Assembly: GCA_016927595.1 (NCBI GenBank) | Contig: JAFGMI010000013.1 | Location: 116,967 to 180,966 of the forward strand | Length of the DNA: 64,000 nt | Origin: Melioribacteraceae bacterium | GTDB lineage: Bacteria; Bacteroidota; Ignavibacteria; Ignavibacteriales; Melioribacteraceae | Direction of reading: 5' to 3' | Shown: positions 62,141-64,000 of the stretch, in pieces | Numbering within the stretch: the stretch's first letter is position 1 | Layout: each line of letters opens with the position of its first letter | Notes under the pieces: generated by a model | Told to the model about the DNA's origin: nothing | The model's input: the letters and a program-made list of their open reading frames with translations, nothing else | Databases searched by the model: none | Position numbers and translations under genes: made by a program

Positions 62141-64000
62141 ATGAAAAAATTTCTTTACACTCTATCGTGTTTAACAATAGCTTTCTGGCTTACAGGAGGT
62201 AATATTGTAAACGCACAGGGGGAGGCTTACTGGACCGAGTCCTGGAATGATGTAATCGACGGACAACTTACAGGTACTACCAGCGAAGCACCTGCTGTAC
62301 TTACAGAAGTTACTCAAAGAACCGGTATATGGCAGGCACTCCGGGCTATTCGTGGCGGTTCGAACATGTGTGACGGTACCGGAAAAACTCTTCGTCTGCT
62401 TAAGATCTCTGAAGGTCAGGGTGGTGTTGTGATAACACCTGCTGTAGACAGGGGCGTTGATACTGTTACATTCGTTGAGGGCAGAGGCGGCGACAGAAAC
62501 ATCGCTGTATCGAAATCCGTTGACAACGGTGCTACATGGGAAGTAGTCGCTACTCTCGATTCAACAGTAAAATGTGAGGTTAATGTAATTGCTGTAAATG
62601 ATGCAAATGCAACTCACATCAAATTTGAAAATGTTGGTACCGGTGATGTTGATATTGATGATATAACTCTCACAACGGTGGAAGCAGCCAGCGAAGTAGT
62701 TGAACTTGATTTTGAGAATTATAAGATCGGCGATGCATTCGGCAGTATAGGCTGGTCAGCGGCTGATCTTGAAGCAGTAGCTGCTGCAGATCCTCTCGCA
62801 GACGGGAATTATGTTCTTCAATGCACTGTAAATAATTATAACGCAGCACCGGTGCTCGAATTTACACTTCCCGCCGGAAAAACCCTTGCAGATTATACTA
62901 CTTTCAAATTTAAGGCTTATTTTGCTCAGGGTGATGTAGGCTGGAAGGATATCGTAGTTGAGGCTTATCAGGCTATGCCTACTGCTCAGGCTTACAACAA
63001 TGCTGATGTAAAAATAGGTTCCTGGAACCGCGCTTCCGGCGCATCAACTGCATGGGAAGACATTACAATTGATATTACAAACACCTCGGCTATCAGCGGT
63101 AAATTCTATGTAGCTTTCGGAATTAACTGTGCAGGTACCGGCGACCAGGGCGGTGCCGGACTTACTACAATATGGTATGCCGATGATATAATGCTTGAAG
63201 GTGAAGAGGAAGAACCACCATTACCAGGAGATGTTATTCTTTCCGATGAATTTGATAACGGGGACAGTAAATGGAGCAGCGGCTGGATAGATGCAGCTAA
63301 TACTTCTGTTGCCGTATCAATCGATAATACGGGTATACTTTCCGGCGACAATTCCTATAAAATAGAAGTAACAAATGGCGGCGTCGAAATGTGGAGAATT
63401 CAACGTAATGCAAATTGCCCGCTGCTACCGGGTAATAAGTATACTGTCTCTTTCATGGCGGTCGCATCCCAGGAAGCATATATTAATGTCCTGTTTGAAA
63501 TTGCCGGTGATCCATATACCAAGCGATTAGATGACACGGTTACTGTAACTACAGATCCGCAGACATTTACATTTGTAGTTTCTTCTTTTGAGGCTGTTCC
63601 GGACAATATGCTGAAATTCATGCTTGGCAGCCAACGAAACAACGGTGCTACAATATGGATGGACAAAATTGTAGTAACAGAATCTGAAAATACTGATCTA
63701 GTAAGTGCCTGGGGCGGATCCTTAGAATATGGTGTTAAATGGCCAACATTGAACGATACCACATATCTCGACGGAGACGCAAGTATGGGCAGTGGTACAC
63801 CTCCAGACGGCTGGTCTGCATTGAAAGGCGGCTTTGCAACTTTGAACGCTACTACATCAGAAGCAGTTGTTATCAGTGGAAAATTTGAGTTTGTTGGTGG
63901 CGGAGCCAGCGAGAATGGTTATACTCCATTCCGTTATTCACTTACATATCAGGAAAACGTAGTACTTCAGAATCAATATACAGATTCAGCAGCGTGGGCA
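62141..64000 (+). CDS. Secreted multimodular protein with CBM4/9-like domain (3' end outside window)
   Basis: The reading frame is open for 620 codons from ATG 62141 to the right edge, so it is incomplete. A very strong AAAGGAGGAGG site precedes the start. Residues 1-26 are a signal peptide ending NIVNAQ. Several beta-sandwich modules follow: about 30-185, ending DVDIDDITLTTV; about 187-350, ending TTIWYADDIMLEGE; and a CBM4/9-like module (about 362-510). The last begins ILSDEFDNGDSKWSSGW with FMAVASQEAYINV and ends TIWMDKIVVTESE. The domain beyond 510 was not identified. Such proteins bind polysaccharides outside the cell; a catalytic domain or type IX tail may follow beyond the window. Confidence 0.8.
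   Translation, partial: MKKFLYTLSCLTIAFWLTGGNIVNAQGEAYWTESWNDVIDGQLTGTTSEAPAVLTEVTQRTGIWQALRAIRGGSNMCDGTGKTLRLLKISEGQGGVVITPAVDRGVDTVTFVEGRGGDRNIAVSKSVDNGATWEVVATLDSTVKCEVNVIAVNDANATHIKFENVGTGDVDIDDITLTTVEAASEVVELDFENYKIGDAFGSIGWSAADLEAVAAADPLADGNYVLQCTVNNYNAAPVLEFTLPAGKTLADYTTFKFKAYFAQGDVGWKDIVVEAYQAMPTAQAYNNADVKIGSWNRASGASTAWEDITIDITNTSAISGKFYVAFGINCAGTGDQGGAGLTTIWYADDIMLEGEEEEPPLPGDVILSDEFDNGDSKWSSGWIDAANTSVAVSIDNTGILSGDNSYKIEVTNGGVEMWRIQRNANCPLLPGNKYTVSFMAVASQEAYINVLFEIAGDPYTKRLDDTVTVTTDPQTFTFVVSSFEAVPDNMLKFMLGSQRNNGATIWMDKIVVTESENTDLVSAWGGSLEYGVKWPTLNDTTYLDGDASMGSGTPPDGWSALKGGFATLNATTSEAVVISGKFEFVGGGASENGYTPFRYSLTYQENVVLQNQYTDSAAWA

Noticed and set aside
63106..63762. Two minus-strand frames near the right edge
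   Set aside because: They lie opposite the continuous 620-codon secreted protein frame on the + strand, which has a signal peptide and a strong ribosome site.
1..64000. Insertion sequences, prophage genes or rRNA genes
   Set aside because: No transposase, integrase, phage structural gene or rRNA-like sequence was found in any reading of the window.

Overview
The window looks like chromosomal DNA of an Ignavibacteria/Melioribacter-like member of the Bacteroidota-Chlorobi group. Four things suggest this. A secreted protein ends in a type IX secretion (Por) sorting domain of the 'YPNPFNP...SGVYIYRL' kind. Several promoters fit the Bacteroidota -33/-7 pattern (TTG.C, 18 bases, TAnnTTTG). A TonB-dependent receptor carries an N-terminal carboxypeptidase-regulatory-like domain. 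The ORFs also often start with TTG or GTG. The assignment is inferred from these traits, not from a database match. Almost everything is on the + strand.

Bases 1-26.9 kb hold mostly housekeeping and membrane genes: a spermidine-synthase-like membrane protein (cut by the left edge), a PLP-dependent transsulfuration-type enzyme, a tightly overlapping cluster (pgeF, EamA exporter, folB, folK, deoxynucleoside kinase, small membrane protein, Ppx/GppA), asnS, an NhaD-type antiporter, the bifunctional NAD(P)HX repair enzyme, VanZ, and TonB. These are followed by a TetR-regulated tripartite RND efflux operon, an orphan ABC ATPase, a SanA/YdcF-like protein, leucine dehydrogenase, nusB, a UMF1-type MFS protein, an M50-like protease (the only convincing minus-strand gene), and two tRNA genes (Gly-CCC, Val-TAC).

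Bases 27.2-46.7 kb form a dense beta-1,3/1,6-glucan (laminarin-type) catabolic cluster. A strong promoter overlapped by a 9-bp-arm inverted repeat leads into a possible 56-residue leader ORF. Next comes a GH2-type TIM-barrel glycosidase that appears fused to its own outer-membrane beta-barrel. The cluster continues with a repeat-rich surface lipoprotein broken by one in-frame amber codon, a ROK regulator, GH16, a GPH symporter, an orphan sugar-binding lipoprotein, a universal stress protein, a cytoplasmic GH17, a lipoprotein GH30, an exported GH17, and a large GH94/GH149/GH161-type phosphorylase. The implied route is surface hydrolysis by GH16, GH30, GH17 and the barrel-anchored enzyme, uptake by the GPH symporter, then cytoplasmic hydrolysis and phosphorolysis to glucose-1-phosphate. 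No SusC/SusD pair lies within this cluster.

Bases 47.1-57 kb carry an aldo-keto reductase and then a xylan/beta-glycan module: LacI regulator, xylA, cytoplasmic GH3, a second GPH symporter and GH10 xylanase. AACCGGTT and CGGTTCAA palindromes sit in the long intergenic regions. Bases 57-64 kb hold a TonB-dependent receptor, a secreted parallel beta-helix protein with a type IX sorting tail, and a secreted multimodular protein with a CBM4/9-like domain that runs off the right edge. No insertion sequence, CRISPR array or rRNA gene was seen.
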